NCBI GenBank assembly: GCA_964636225.1
Contig: CAZWQM010000010.1
Location: forward strand, 1-60,753
Length of the DNA: 60,753 bases
Reading direction: 5' to 3'
Source: UBA1858 sp964636225
GTDB lineage: Bacteria; Pseudomonadota; Gammaproteobacteria; UBA4575
The notes below the pieces were generated by a model. It worked only from the letters and a program-made list of their open reading frames with translations, made no database searches and had not been told where the DNA came from. Below, in pieces: positions 16,042-24,510 of the stretch. The position numbers and the translations under genes were made by a program. The first letter of the stretch is position 1. Every line of letters starts with the position of its first letter.

Positions 16042-16482
16042 ATGACATCTAAAACGACTGCTTTACTGCTGGGCGGTTTTTTGCCGGCATTTATTTATGG
16101 TGGTTCTGCCATCTTTCAGAAAATGAGTACCGCCTTAGGGATTAGCCTTTCAGCTTATCTGGTCGCAACCGGACTGGGAGTCGCTTTGGTGGGGGTTGCA
16201 GTTTATTTTATTCAGGATTCGTTTGCTTTCACACCCAGATCCGGCATATATGCGGCTATTTTTGGCTTAACCTGGGGATTAGCCAGTGCTTTGGTGGCTT
16301 ATACATTGCTGAATTATAAAGTGCCCATTTCGCAACTGGTCCCTTTATATAATATGAATACTCTAGTGGCAGTCTTGCTTGCTCTGGTGATCTTCAGTGA
16401 ATGGAGAGACATTCATTCTATAAAGCTAATTTCAGGTACAGTACTTATTTTTGCAGGTGCGGTTTTGGTGGCCAATGCATAG
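16042..16482 (+). CDS. Half-size DMT/EamA-like membrane protein
   Basis: 146 residues with four to five hydrophobic segments (TALLLGGFLPAFIYGGSAIF, AYLVATGLGVALVGVAVYFI, IYAAIFGLTWGLASALVAYT, LVPLYNMNTLVAVLLALVIF, LISGTVLIFAGAVLVANA). Size and the VPISQLVPLYNMNT..FSEW pattern match one half of a 10-TM EamA transporter or an SMR-like protein that works as a dimer. Substrate unknown. AGGGAG lies 7 nt before the ATG and a strong terminator follows. Confidence 0.75.
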   Translation: MTSKTTALLLGGFLPAFIYGGSAIFQKMSTALGISLSAYLVATGLGVALVGVAVYFIQDSFAFTPRSGIYAAIFGLTWGLASALVAYTLLNYKVPISQLVPLYNMNTLVAVLLALVIFSEWRDIHSIKLISGTVLIFAGAVLVANA

Positions 16483-16598
16483 ACGGATAAAAATGATTCT
16501 GGTCAATCAAGCATTACCTTTTTTAGATCAATTCAACTTTAATGACTAGGGTGTAAAGTACTCACTCCTTAAGTTTAAGTATTACTCCATCTCATTGG

Positions 16599-16630
16599 CG
16601 CCAGTCTCTTTTGAGACTGGCGATATTTTT
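16599..16630 (+). terminator. Intrinsic terminator after the DMT gene
   Basis: Perfect 10-bp stem CGCCAGTCTC (16599-16608) and GAGACTGGCG (16613-16622) with a TTTT loop, followed by ATATTTTTT. It sits between two convergent genes; the T-run points to plus-strand use. Confidence 0.85.
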
Positions 16631-16638
16631 TGCTACCG

Positions 16639-17298
16639 TTAATGGTTGTGTCTTTGCGAGACATGCATGCCTACAAGTCTGGCTATCAGCACGACCAGGT
16701 AAACTTGACCAGTAAATCCTTCAATAATAGTCGTTAATTTGGCCGGATTACTGTTAGGAACAATATCCCCATAGCCAACCGTTAACAAAGTGATAGAGCT
16801 GAAATAAATTCGATCCAATTCCAGATAGTGACTGGAGAAAGAAATGATATCGCCGCTTATTGAGGCTCAAAAAGAGTCTGCGGATGTCAGATCTATCAAC
16901 GCGTAAACAGGAGAAAATGCAAAGCCCAATAGCAAGTAATCGCATAATGAAGAGGCAATGGTATTGACCGTGACAATATTGCTGGCAAAGATATTTCTAA
17001 TGATCAGCGTGATTACCAACGCCTGCACTAAAAATGAAACGGTATAGGTCAGCACGGAAATAACAGTATTATGGTCTTGGGCAAGACTTCCCCAGGAAAG
17101 TATTAATGCCGCGCCTGCCAGTGCCGCATAACTAAAAATGATTTTTCGATTATTACCCAATACCAGCACCATGGAGAGTAACAGCATGGTAAATGCAATT
17201 CGTGCAGCAATATTTCCAAATAATGGTGCGAGCAATATGTTGGCAACTAAAGCCGCTAGCAGCAGACTAAAACGCCAAGTGGAGATGAACTCAGTCAT
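16639..17298 (-). pseudogene. Two-pore-helix ion channel (Ion_trans_2), interrupted by an in-frame TGA
   Basis: Read from ATG 17298 the frame gives several membrane helices (FSLLLAALVANILLAPLFG, IAFTMLLLSMVLVLG, FSYAALAGAALILSWG, VLTYTVSFLVQALVITLII, LLLGFAFSPVYALIDL) and stops at TGA 16867-16869 after SADSF. The same frame continues ASISGDIISFSSHYLE, then YFSSITLLTVGYGDIVP, a K+-type selectivity filter, and a last helix (TGQVYLVVLIARLVGMHV) to TAA 16639. The stop therefore separates the pore and filter from the rest. Without the stop it would be an ordinary channel of about 219 residues. Nonsense mutation or sequence error. Confidence 0.85.
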
Positions 17299-17339
17299 GT
17301 TCAATCTTGAAGCATGACTGAGGTTGATTGGTAAAAAGC

Positions 17340-18092
17340 CTATTGAGTGGGCTCAATGTACTGGCTCTGAGGATATTCAGGCTCATATTTGCGCGAAGCA
17401 GTTTCTTTAACGGTTGCCAGAATGTCTGATTCATTAGACATTGGCTGACGATCTTCATTGAAGTCTTCATCATCTGTAGCCGCAGCTTTTTTGTTTTTAG
17501 CTTCGTCGCTGCTTTCTGAGTTGCTTGCCTGTTTTTCGGTGTGATTATTTTGCGATTTTTTATTTGAGCGACGCTTGCCTTGCTTGTTATTTTGGGCCTG
17601 CTTGGGCGCATATGTGAACCAGTCATCTTCGTTAATGCGATAATGATGGTCGCACTCCTCTTTTATTATATGTGCGGTGGTGGCATCTACTGATGCAATT
17701 TCCACGCGTACGCCTTCAGATTTTAGATGTCGGACTAATTCAATGTAATCGGAGTCGCCAGACATAATAACAATAGTGTCTACCTTGCTGGCTAACTGCA
17801 TGGCATTAATTGAAAGAGGAATATCTGCAGATTTGTGGCATGGGCGTACCGAGCCATGAAAAAATTCATGTAATCGATCTTTAAGTTTCTGTGAGATCTG
17901 TTTACCTTCGCGGAAATAGATCAGTCGATTGAGTCCCCGGTTGCCTAATAGTTTGGGAATAAGTTTATCGAAGTTGAGCATGGTGTTCGCATCTTTGGTT
18001 TCATCATGAATACTTCTTTCGATGTTGTTTCCGTCAATGAGGATGGCGACTGTCTGGCTGATGCTGACGTCTTCAGGCTTTTGGTCGGTCAT
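17340..18092 (-). CDS. NYN-domain protein (LabA/DUF88-like, PIN-fold RNase)
   Basis: 250 residues from ATG 18092 (MTDQKPEDVSISQ), preceded by AAAGGA at 7 nt. The N-terminal 160 residues carry the PIN-like acidic residues in VAILIDGNNIERS, KVDTIVIMSGDSDYIELV and LKSEGVRVEIASV. The C-terminal 90 residues are a disordered, Lys/Asn/Gln-rich then acidic tail (KQGKRRSNKKSQNNHTEK), suggesting RNA contact. NYN proteins are presumed metal-dependent RNases; the target is unknown. The ion-channel gene follows 41 nt downstream. Confidence 0.85.
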   Translation of the reverse strand: MTDQKPEDVSISQTVAILIDGNNIERSIHDETKDANTMLNFDKLIPKLLGNRGLNRLIYFREGKQISQKLKDRLHEFFHGSVRPCHKSADIPLSINAMQLASKVDTIVIMSGDSDYIELVRHLKSEGVRVEIASVDATTAHIIKEECDHHYRINEDDWFTYAPKQAQNNKQGKRRSNKKSQNNHTEKQASNSESSDEAKNKKAAATDDEDFNEDRQPMSNESDILATVKETASRKYEPEYPQSQYIEPTQ

Positions 18093-18303
18093 AAATAGTC
18101 CTTTACGGGCGTTGAATAGCTTCGCCGATAATGATTGTAGGGGTATAAAAAATATAATAAGCAAAGGCGGGTATACATAATTGAGCCGTGCTCTTTGCGC
18201 GATGTTTATTTATAGATATAAACATCTGCCTGCATTATATGGCTTTATTTTAACAAGGTAAAACAATATTTGAATTAACGGCTAAACACGTATGTATAAC
18301 CGA

Positions 18304-19083
18304 TCAAGTCTTGCTGACTTTATTTAACACATGCGCGCTGGCGACCATGCCGAAGGTGGCGGTGACGGCTGACAATGAGCCAAATCCATTTGCGCAGTTT
18401 AGGCCACTCAGGCTGGTGCATTCAGACTTATTGGTACTTACCTGTAAATCATCGGTAGGATAGCGCAGCTGTTCGGTTGAGAAAACACAGGGAATGTCAA
18501 AACGACGACGTAAATTTCTGGGAAAGCCATGCCTGTTGCGCAACTGCTTACGGGTCTTTGCTAATAAAGAGTCTCCTTCAGTGCGACTAAGATCGGCAAT
18601 TTTTATACGAGTGGGGTCAACTCTTCCGCCCGCGCCACCAATAGTAAGTAAGTTGTGTTTGGTGCTTTTGCAGTAATGGATCAACGAGGCTTTTATGCGA
18701 AACTGGTCTATACAGTCAATTGTGTAATCAGCCGGTTCAATCATTAGCTGCGAAATGTTATCGCATGATAGAAAGTCATCTATAGTATTGACTTTGCAAT
18801 TCGGGTTGATTGAGTGAATCCGTGTCTGCATGGCGTCGATTTTTGATTGGCCCAGTGTTTCAGATAAAGCGTGTATCTGCCGATTGATGTTTGATTCGGC
18901 GACATGGTCCATATCGATCAGAGTAATTTCACCCACCGCACTGCGTGCCAATGATTCTGCTACCCAGGAACCAACCCCACCTATTCCTATCACACGAATA
19001 TGGCTGGATGTAATTTTTTGGTATGCTTGCAGACCATACAAACGCTGAATGCCTGCAAAGCGACGTGAAGTCAAATCGTTCAT
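18304..19083 (-). CDS. tcdA: tRNA threonylcarbamoyladenosine dehydratase
   Basis: 259 residues of the E1/ThiF-like superfamily. ATP-binding GIGGVGSWVAESLARS after HIRVI, then DMDHVAESNINRQIHAL, and DCIDQFRIKASLIHYC. The C-terminal part (GGAGGRVDPTRIKIADLS, CANGFGSLSAVTATFG) is that of TcdA/CsdL, not MoeB or ThiF. It cyclises t6A37 of tRNA to ct6A using ATP. No csdA/csdE beside it. Divergent from the TatD-type gene, with 49 bp between the starts. Confidence 0.93.
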   Translation of the reverse strand: MNDLTSRRFAGIQRLYGLQAYQKITSSHIRVIGIGGVGSWVAESLARSAVGEITLIDMDHVAESNINRQIHALSETLGQSKIDAMQTRIHSINPNCKVNTIDDFLSCDNISQLMIEPADYTIDCIDQFRIKASLIHYCKSTKHNLLTIGGAGGRVDPTRIKIADLSRTEGDSLLAKTRKQLRNRHGFPRNLRRRFDIPCVFSTEQLRYPTDDLQVSTNKSECTSLSGLNCANGFGSLSAVTATFGMVASAHVLNKVSKT

Positions 19084-19132
19084 GGCATACTAATCATTAA
19101 ATAAAAGCCTGTGTATATCAATGGATTAATTT

Positions 19133-19909
19133 ATGCAGTTAATCGATACTCACTGTCATCTGGATTTTGACGAATTTGAGCATGACCGTGAAGCGGTTTT
19201 GCAACGTTCACGTGCAAATGGTTTAAAAGCTTTTGTTATACCGGCGGTGCGAAGAGCTACTTGGGAGTCTTTAATCGCCTTAAGCGATCAAGCGCAAGAC
19301 ATATATTATGCGCTGGGTTTGCACCCTCTGTTTGTTGATTCACATGACCCAGTGCATGTAACAGATTTGCGCCGCTATCTGGAAGATAGTCAAGCTGTTG
19401 CAGTAGGTGAAATCGGCCTGGATTTTTCTGATAAATCACTGCAATTTGACAAGCAGATAAGCTTGTTTGAACAACAATTAAAACTGGCCTGTGATGTAGG
19501 TTTGCCCGTTATATTGCATGTGCGTAAAGCCCATGACGAAGTATTGCAAAGGTTAAAAAAATTCCCTGTTGTCGGCGGCATTGTGCATGCATTTAATGGT
19601 AGTTTTCAGCAAGCTGAACTCTATATCCAAAGTCATTTTAAATTTGGTTTTGGAGGTATGTTAACCTACGCACGCTCAACCAAGCTTAGAAGACTTGCGC
19701 GCGACTTACCGATGGATGCGATTGTGCTAGAAACAGATTCCCCCGATATGACGGTTGAGCAACATCGTGGCGAAAGAAATAGTCCTGAATATTTGATTCA
19801 TTGTTTGCACTCGCTGGCGGAAGAAAGGCAAATGTCTGAAAAAGAGGTGGCTTTGCAAACGACTATAAATGCCAGTCAGGTATTGGGATTGAAGCTATCT
19901 CCGTCATGA
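19133..19909 (+). CDS. TatD-family metal-dependent hydrolase (YjjV-like)
   Basis: 258 residues. Metal ligands of the amidohydrolase fold: HCHLDFDEF near the N-terminus, GEIGLDF around residue 87-93, LPVILHVRKAHDEV, VHAFNGS and VLETDSPDM. TatD proteins are 3'-5' DNA/RNA exonucleases and D-aminoacyl-tRNA deacylase-like enzymes; YjjV is the closest pattern (FVIPAVRRATWESL, ALGLHPLFV). Overlaps the next gene by ATGA, so they are translated together. Confidence 0.9.
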   Translation: MQLIDTHCHLDFDEFEHDREAVLQRSRANGLKAFVIPAVRRATWESLIALSDQAQDIYYALGLHPLFVDSHDPVHVTDLRRYLEDSQAVAVGEIGLDFSDKSLQFDKQISLFEQQLKLACDVGLPVILHVRKAHDEVLQRLKKFPVVGGIVHAFNGSFQQAELYIQSHFKFGFGGMLTYARSTKLRRLARDLPMDAIVLETDSPDMTVEQHRGERNSPEYLIHCLHSLAEERQMSEKEVALQTTINASQVLGLKLSPS

Positions 19910-20400
19910 GTAATGAGAGCTTAAATACATCCTGCTTGCAAGCAAGGATTGCACATGAATGTGTCTCACCCCGTTCTGCTATCAAACTGTTGAAATATCC
20001 GGCGCTAAAGTCAAGTATCGTCGAGCTTGAGCATCATTTGTTGCTGGGTAATACGCAATTTGTGGAACGTGTCTGCCAGAAGTTAATGGACCAAATATCC
20101 CTACAGTTGTCTATTTCTACTATGCGTGTTCATGTGCTGGATCAAAGACCGCATGACGAAAGCAGTGAGTTGCATGGGTTGTATGAACCAGTGGATGAGG
20201 TTCGTCCTCGCGCAAGAATCTATGTGTGGATGCGAACAGCAAAAAAGCAACAGATAGTGGCATTTAAAACATTTCTTCTAACACTGGTGCATGAATTATG
20301 TCATCATCTGGATTATGAATATTTCAAGCTGGAAGACTCTTTGCATAAACCCAAGTTTTTTCAGCGCGAATCCATGATTGTTAAATATTTAATTGGATAA
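19906..20400 (+). CDS. Putative zinc metallopeptidase of unknown family
   Basis: 164 residues, no signal peptide. HExxH zinc motif at residues 129-133 in VHELCHHLDYE, with further possible ligands D136 and E138; an RIYVWMRTAKKQQIVAFKTF strand and helix precede it. The layout resembles SprT-like and other small cytoplasmic metalloproteases but I cannot place it. The start overlaps the TatD stop and msrA follows after 5 nt, so it is in one operon with both. Confidence 0.68.
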   Translation: MSNESLNTSCLQARIAHECVSPRSAIKLLKYPALKSSIVELEHHLLLGNTQFVERVCQKLMDQISLQLSISTMRVHVLDQRPHDESSELHGLYEPVDEVRPRARIYVWMRTAKKQQIVAFKTFLLTLVHELCHHLDYEYFKLEDSLHKPKFFQRESMIVKYLIG

Positions 20401-20405
20401 GTGCG

Positions 20406-21035
20406 ATGGGGCTACTGAGTAAAAAAGAAACCATGCCTGCGAAACAGGAAGCGTTAGCCGGCAGAAGCGAACCCATGAGAGTTTCTCTATTGCATCATGT
20501 CAATCAAAACCCAATTAAGCCTCCATTCCCTGAGTATGTTAAGCAAATTATGTTTGGACTGGGATGCTTTTGGGGTGCAGAAAGGAAATTCTGGCAATTG
20601 GAAGGTGTTTATTCAACTGCCGTGGGTTATGCGGCCGGCTTTACGCCAAATGCGACTTATGAAGAAGTTTGTACTGGACTGACAGGTCACAATGAAGTCG
20701 TATTGGTTATGTATGACCCGGCGGTTATTAGTTTTGATAACCTGCTCACTGTGTTCTGGGAATCGCATAATCCTACTCAAGGCATGCGTCAGGGGAATGA
20801 TAAAGGCACGCAGTATCGTTCCGGTATTTATGTTTATGACGAACAACAACTTGAAGCTGCTGAAAATTCAAGACGGAATTATGCGAATAAGTTAAAGAAC
20901 GCCGGTTATGGAACCATCACCACAGAAATTATGCGTGCACCTGAATTTTATTATGCTGAAGATTATCATCAGCAATATTTGGCGAAGAATCCGCGTGGCT
21001 ACTGCGGGCTGGGTGGTTTAGGTGTGGCTTACTAG
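20406..21035 (+). CDS. msrA: Peptide-methionine (S)-S-oxide reductase A
   Basis: 209 residues. Catalytic motif GCFWG with Cys54, then YSTAVGYAAGFTPNATYEEVCTG (shown in parts: VGYAAG, YEEVC), GHNEVVLVMYDP, FWESHNPTQGMRQGNDKGTQ and Y-R-S-G, all standard for MsrA, and a C-terminal resolving-cysteine region GYCGLGG. Repairs methionine-S-sulfoxide using thioredoxin. The N-terminal 45 residues have the extension usual for gammaproteobacterial MsrA. Last gene of the TatD-peptidase-msrA run. Confidence 0.97.
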   Translation: MGLLSKKETMPAKQEALAGRSEPMRVSLLHHVNQNPIKPPFPEYVKQIMFGLGCFWGAERKFWQLEGVYSTAVGYAAGFTPNATYEEVCTGLTGHNEVVLVMYDPAVISFDNLLTVFWESHNPTQGMRQGNDKGTQYRSGIYVYDEQQLEAAENSRRNYANKLKNAGYGTITTEIMRAPEFYYAEDYHQQYLAKNPRGYCGLGGLGVAY

Positions 21036-21078
21036 TGTTGTGTTTTAATGTGATCGCCTCAGTAGGGATCAACAAGAG

Positions 21079-21299
21079 CTAGGCTGTCTTTTCGATTTTG
21101 TTTAGACTATTGTTTTTGTCGAAAATAATTCTGAATTCACCGTAAATTCCCTGATGAGTTAAAAATTGTCTGACAGCGCTGGCCGGGAAATGTACTGTGC
21201 GGTCATCATGGGCATAACAAATAACATCTCGCGCCTGGTCCCGGTATAATCGCTCAATTCCTGAGTGCTTACTGCTAAAGTCACAGTAATTGAATTCAT
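21079..21299 (-). pseudogene. DUF2835 family protein with a single-base frameshift
   Basis: The open frame gives the DUF2835 core ERLYRDQARDVICYAHDD, TVHFPASAVRQFLTHQGIYG and EFRIIFD. Its N-terminus is wrong for the family. In the next frame an ATG at 21299 starts MNSITVTLAVSTQEL, which is the expected N-terminus. Restoring one G at about 21254-21256 (GG to G) joins them as ...STQEL-ERLYRDQ... and gives a normal 74-residue protein. So either a one-base deletion or a sequence error. DUF2835 proteins have no known function. pdxH is divergent, starting 22 bp away. Confidence 0.8.
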
Positions 21300-21320
21300 T
21301 TCTAATCAAGAGAAGTTTTT

Positions 21321-21974
21321 GTGAATAATCGAGATAAACATATAAATCATCGAAAAGATTATAAAATAGGAAAGATGAAAATGTCTGAGCTTGATGAGAA
21401 TCCTATAGAGCAGTTTAAGCGGTGGCTGGAAGCGGCAGTGAATACTAATATGCCGGAACCGACCGCAATGAATCTGGCCACGTATTCTCCTGTCGACGGT
21501 CTATCGTCACGTATGGTGTTGCTTAAAGGCGTGGATGAGCGCGGTTTTGTTTTCTTTACGAATTACGATAGCCGCAAGGCGCAAGGTATTATGAACTATC
21601 CCAATGTGGCTTTGTGTTTCTGGTGGGGCAAGCTGGAAAGACAGGTGCGAATAGAAGGGAGCGTGACCAAAGTCAGCGAGCAGGAAAGTGACGAATATTT
21701 TCAATCGAGACCACGTGGTAGCCAGATAGGTGCGATTGCCTCCAAGCAGAGCGCAGTAATGGAGACTTATCGAGAGTTGCGCGAACAGGTGGCCGAGGTG
21801 GAAGATCGGTATAAAGATCTGGTCGTGATTCCTCGTCCCGGATTTTGGGGAGGTTACCGCGTAAATCCATCTGCCATAGAATTCTGGCAGGGGAGACCGA
21901 GTCGTTTACACGACCGTTTAAAATATACCAGGAAGGCGGGTGGAGACTGGACAATAGAAAGGCTGTCTCCATAA
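21321..21974 (+). CDS. pdxH: Pyridoxamine 5'-phosphate oxidase
   Basis: 217 residues from GTG 21321 with AGAGAAG before it; length and N-terminus (RKDYKIGKM, then NPIEQFKRWLEAA) match PdxH. FMN and substrate motifs: SSRMVLLKGVDERGFVFFTN, LERQVRIEGSV, YFQSRPRGSQIGAIAS, FWGGYRVNPSAIEFWQGRP and LHDRLKY. Oxidises PNP/PMP to pyridoxal 5'-phosphate, the cofactor of MetY in this window among others. Confidence 0.95.
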   Translation: MNNRDKHINHRKDYKIGKMKMSELDENPIEQFKRWLEAAVNTNMPEPTAMNLATYSPVDGLSSRMVLLKGVDERGFVFFTNYDSRKAQGIMNYPNVALCFWWGKLERQVRIEGSVTKVSEQESDEYFQSRPRGSQIGAIASKQSAVMETYRELREQVAEVEDRYKDLVVIPRPGFWGGYRVNPSAIEFWQGRPSRLHDRLKYTRKAGGDWTIERLSP

Positions 21975-21978
21975 ACCA

Positions 21979-22194
21979 TTAACTATAAATGATGTGCCAC
22001 TCTGGAGCAGGCTTCACCTTTTCAGGCCAATAAGTTTTTTCTGCGTCACCTGCAATGAGTTCTTCGCACTTTTTACATGCTTCACCATAGGTCATTTGTT
22101 CATCGAACTTGCCGGTTTGAAAGTCATACTTATGCTTCCAGGCAATAATGTAGCCTGTATCTTCATCACGCTTGATGAGGTTTTCATTCGTCAT
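21979..22194 (-). CDS. Small protein of unknown function
   Basis: 71 residues, soluble. AAAGGGA lies 7 nt before the ATG and the composition is clearly coding: DTGYIIAWKHKYDFQTGKF, MTYGEACKKCEELIAGD, KTYWPEKVKPAPEWHIIYS. The C-K-K-C spacing is CxxC-like but only one such pair exists. Convergent with pdxH, 4 nt away. No family recognised. The 229 bp upstream, to the end of the next gene, hold nothing clear. Confidence 0.55.
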   Translation of the reverse strand: MTNENLIKRDEDTGYIIAWKHKYDFQTGKFDEQMTYGEACKKCEELIAGDAEKTYWPEKVKPAPEWHIIYS

Positions 22195-22423
22195 TGATGT
22201 TCCCTTTCGTTCCTTGGACTTCTGCGAATTATAGTTATATTAGGCTTCGCTAAAAAAGACTGGTCATTTTAGACATCTAACGGCTCTTGTCTAGTATAAA
22301 TTTCTCAAATAGGGCGTTCTCCCTAAAATAGCGCAAAACAATTAATTATATATAAATCAATAAGTTGTAATTCTATTATAAGGGGTTATGAATTTTTATT
22401 GTTTGCCAAGATAAAAATTTCAC

Positions 22424-24490
22424 CTATTTGCACAGTTTTAATACAAAAGCGTACATCAATGCGACCTCTTTCAAACTATCAAATCGGCCGGATGCACCTG
22501 CATGCCCCGCGTCCATAATGGTCTTGAGTAATAGTACATTCTGATCAGTCTTAAGTGCGCGAAGTTTTGCCGTCCACTTGGCCGGTTCCCAGTAGGTGAC
22601 GCGAGGATCGGTGAGCCCGGCAGTAATTAGCAGGTGGGGATAATCCTGTTCAGCCACATTGTCATAAGGTGAATAGCTCTTGATGTAATGATAATCCTCT
22701 TCGCTGCGAATCGGGTTTCCCCATTCCGGCCATTCTGGGGGAGTCAGAGGCAGGCTCTCATCGCACATAGTGTTGAGTACATCTACAAAAGGCACATCGG
22801 CAATCGCACAGTGAAATAAGTCAGGCTGCATATTGATGACGGCGCCAATCAGCATTCCACCGGCGGATCCCCCATGAATAGCGATATTACCTTTGCTCGT
22901 ATATCCTGATGTGATCAGATGCTGGGCTGCGGTAATAAAATCGGTGAAAGTATTTTTCTTTTTCTTAAGCTTTGCCTCCGTATACCAGTGGTAACCCAGT
23001 TCCATGCCGCCACGAATATGTGCGATGGCATACACAAAGCCTCGATTGACCAGACTGTATCGCGTGGTAGAAAAGCTGGCCGGCATGCTGATTCCGTAAG
23101 AGCCATAGCCATACAGCAACAAAGGTGCGCTGCCATCTATGGCGGTGTCACATTTATATTGTAAAGAGATGGGAATTTTTGTTCCATCATCAGACTGTGC
23201 AAAAATGCGCTTGGTTATATAGTCTTCTGGTTGATGTCCACTGGGTACTTCCTGCTGTTTGCGCAATACCCGCGTGCGCTGCTGCATGTCGAAATCGAAC
23301 ACCTGGCTGGGAGTTGTCATTGAGGTATAAGTGAATCGAAGATTGTGAGTGACAAATTCAAGCCCTGGATCTATACCCAATTCGTAGGCTTCTTCATCAA
23401 ATACAATAGCATATTCCTGAGACTTGTTATTCATAGGAACAACAACAATTTTCGGCAAACCCTGGCACCTCTCGTAGCGAATCATATAGTCCTGATACAT
23501 ATATACAGATCTTAATAAAGTGCCTGAGGGTGGAAGATGATAATCCTGCCAATGTTCGCGTGGTGTGTTATCTAACGATGTGCGCATAATTTTAAAATCG
23601 GCGCAGTTGTCTGCATTCGTTGTGATGTACCAGTTGTTTTCGTGATCACTTATAGAGTATTCAAGATCAACGCAGCGTTGCTGAAATAGCTTCGCGTCTT
23701 GTTTGGGCTGGTGTGCATCCAGGTAATGAATTTCACTGGTGGTATGGTCATGAGCGGAAATTAAAATAAAGCGATTTGATTCTGTTCTGTCCAGTCCGAC
23801 AAAAAAACCCGTATCACTTTCCTGATATACCAGCTCGTCATCTCGGGTAGGGGTATTAAGACGATGGCGAAAAACTTTATCCGGGCGGTGATTGGAATCG
23901 AGTGTCGTGTAGAAAAGTGTTTGACTGTCCATCGCCCAGACAAAGTTGCCCTGAACGTTTTCTATTGTTTCAGACAGATGCTGACCGGTGTTGAGATCTA
24001 GTATGTAAAGCGTGTAAAACTCGGAACCTTTGCTATCAATACAGTAAGCAAGATAACGGTGATCAGGACTATGTTCGCATTCGCCTATATCAAAATAGTC
24101 ATACTGTTCAGAGAGTGCATTCGCATCCAGCAAAATTTCTTCCTGATCTACCTGCTGATATCGACAATACAAGGGATGCTGAGCACCGGTATTGTAACGT
24201 TCATAGTAGTGAAAAATACCGTCCTTGCTGGGTACCGACGAATCATCTTCTTTAATGCGTGCTTTCATTTCTTCAAACAGTGCGCTCTGTAACTCTTCTG
24301 TATCCTGCATCCAGTGTCTAGTGAATGCATTTTCCTGTTCCAGGTAGTCGCGTATGTCATCACGCAGCAGGTCTGGGTTTTGCATTATTAGTGGCCAGTC
24401 CGGATCGCGTAACCATGCATAATCATCGTTTCTGGTTTCCCCATGTAGTGTGACGGGGTGAGCTATTTTTTTTGCGATAGGAGCTTTCAT
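22424..24490 (-). CDS. ptrB: Oligopeptidase B (S9 prolyl-oligopeptidase family)
   Basis: 688 residues, family length. N-terminal seven-bladed propeller (after AHPVTLHGETRNDDYAWLRD), C-terminal alpha/beta hydrolase with nucleophile Ser542 in GGSAGG, Asp628 in GLTDPRVTYWEP and His663 in DAGHAGASGRF. YGSYGISMPASFSTTR and AIAHIRGGMELG are typical of PtrB. Cytoplasmic; cleaves short peptides after Lys/Arg. Divergent from the TrmB-like gene with only 20 bp between starts, so the promoters must lie inside the neighbours. Confidence 0.95.
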   Translation of the reverse strand: MKAPIAKKIAHPVTLHGETRNDDYAWLRDPDWPLIMQNPDLLRDDIRDYLEQENAFTRHWMQDTEELQSALFEEMKARIKEDDSSVPSKDGIFHYYERYNTGAQHPLYCRYQQVDQEEILLDANALSEQYDYFDIGECEHSPDHRYLAYCIDSKGSEFYTLYILDLNTGQHLSETIENVQGNFVWAMDSQTLFYTTLDSNHRPDKVFRHRLNTPTRDDELVYQESDTGFFVGLDRTESNRFILISAHDHTTSEIHYLDAHQPKQDAKLFQQRCVDLEYSISDHENNWYITTNADNCADFKIMRTSLDNTPREHWQDYHLPPSGTLLRSVYMYQDYMIRYERCQGLPKIVVVPMNNKSQEYAIVFDEEAYELGIDPGLEFVTHNLRFTYTSMTTPSQVFDFDMQQRTRVLRKQQEVPSGHQPEDYITKRIFAQSDDGTKIPISLQYKCDTAIDGSAPLLLYGYGSYGISMPASFSTTRYSLVNRGFVYAIAHIRGGMELGYHWYTEAKLKKKKNTFTDFITAAQHLITSGYTSKGNIAIHGGSAGGMLIGAVINMQPDLFHCAIADVPFVDVLNTMCDESLPLTPPEWPEWGNPIRSEEDYHYIKSYSPYDNVAEQDYPHLLITAGLTDPRVTYWEPAKWTAKLRALKTDQNVLLLKTIMDAGHAGASGRFDSLKEVALMYAFVLKLCK

Positions 24491-24510
24491 TTAAGTTATA
24501 GTTTCGAGTT

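Noticed and set aside
995..16869. TGA read as an amino acid (Trp or selenocysteine) in the haemoglobin and ion-channel genes
   Set aside because: slyX, gatB, the TPR gene at 8221 and others use TGA as the final stop, and TAA and TAG interrupt other genes in the same way, so a recoded TGA does not explain the pattern. I saw no SECIS-like hairpin immediately after either TGA.
16754..16945. 63-aa minus-strand frame overlapping the ion channel
   Set aside because: Out of frame with the channel; the channel frame carries TVGYGDI and so is the real one.
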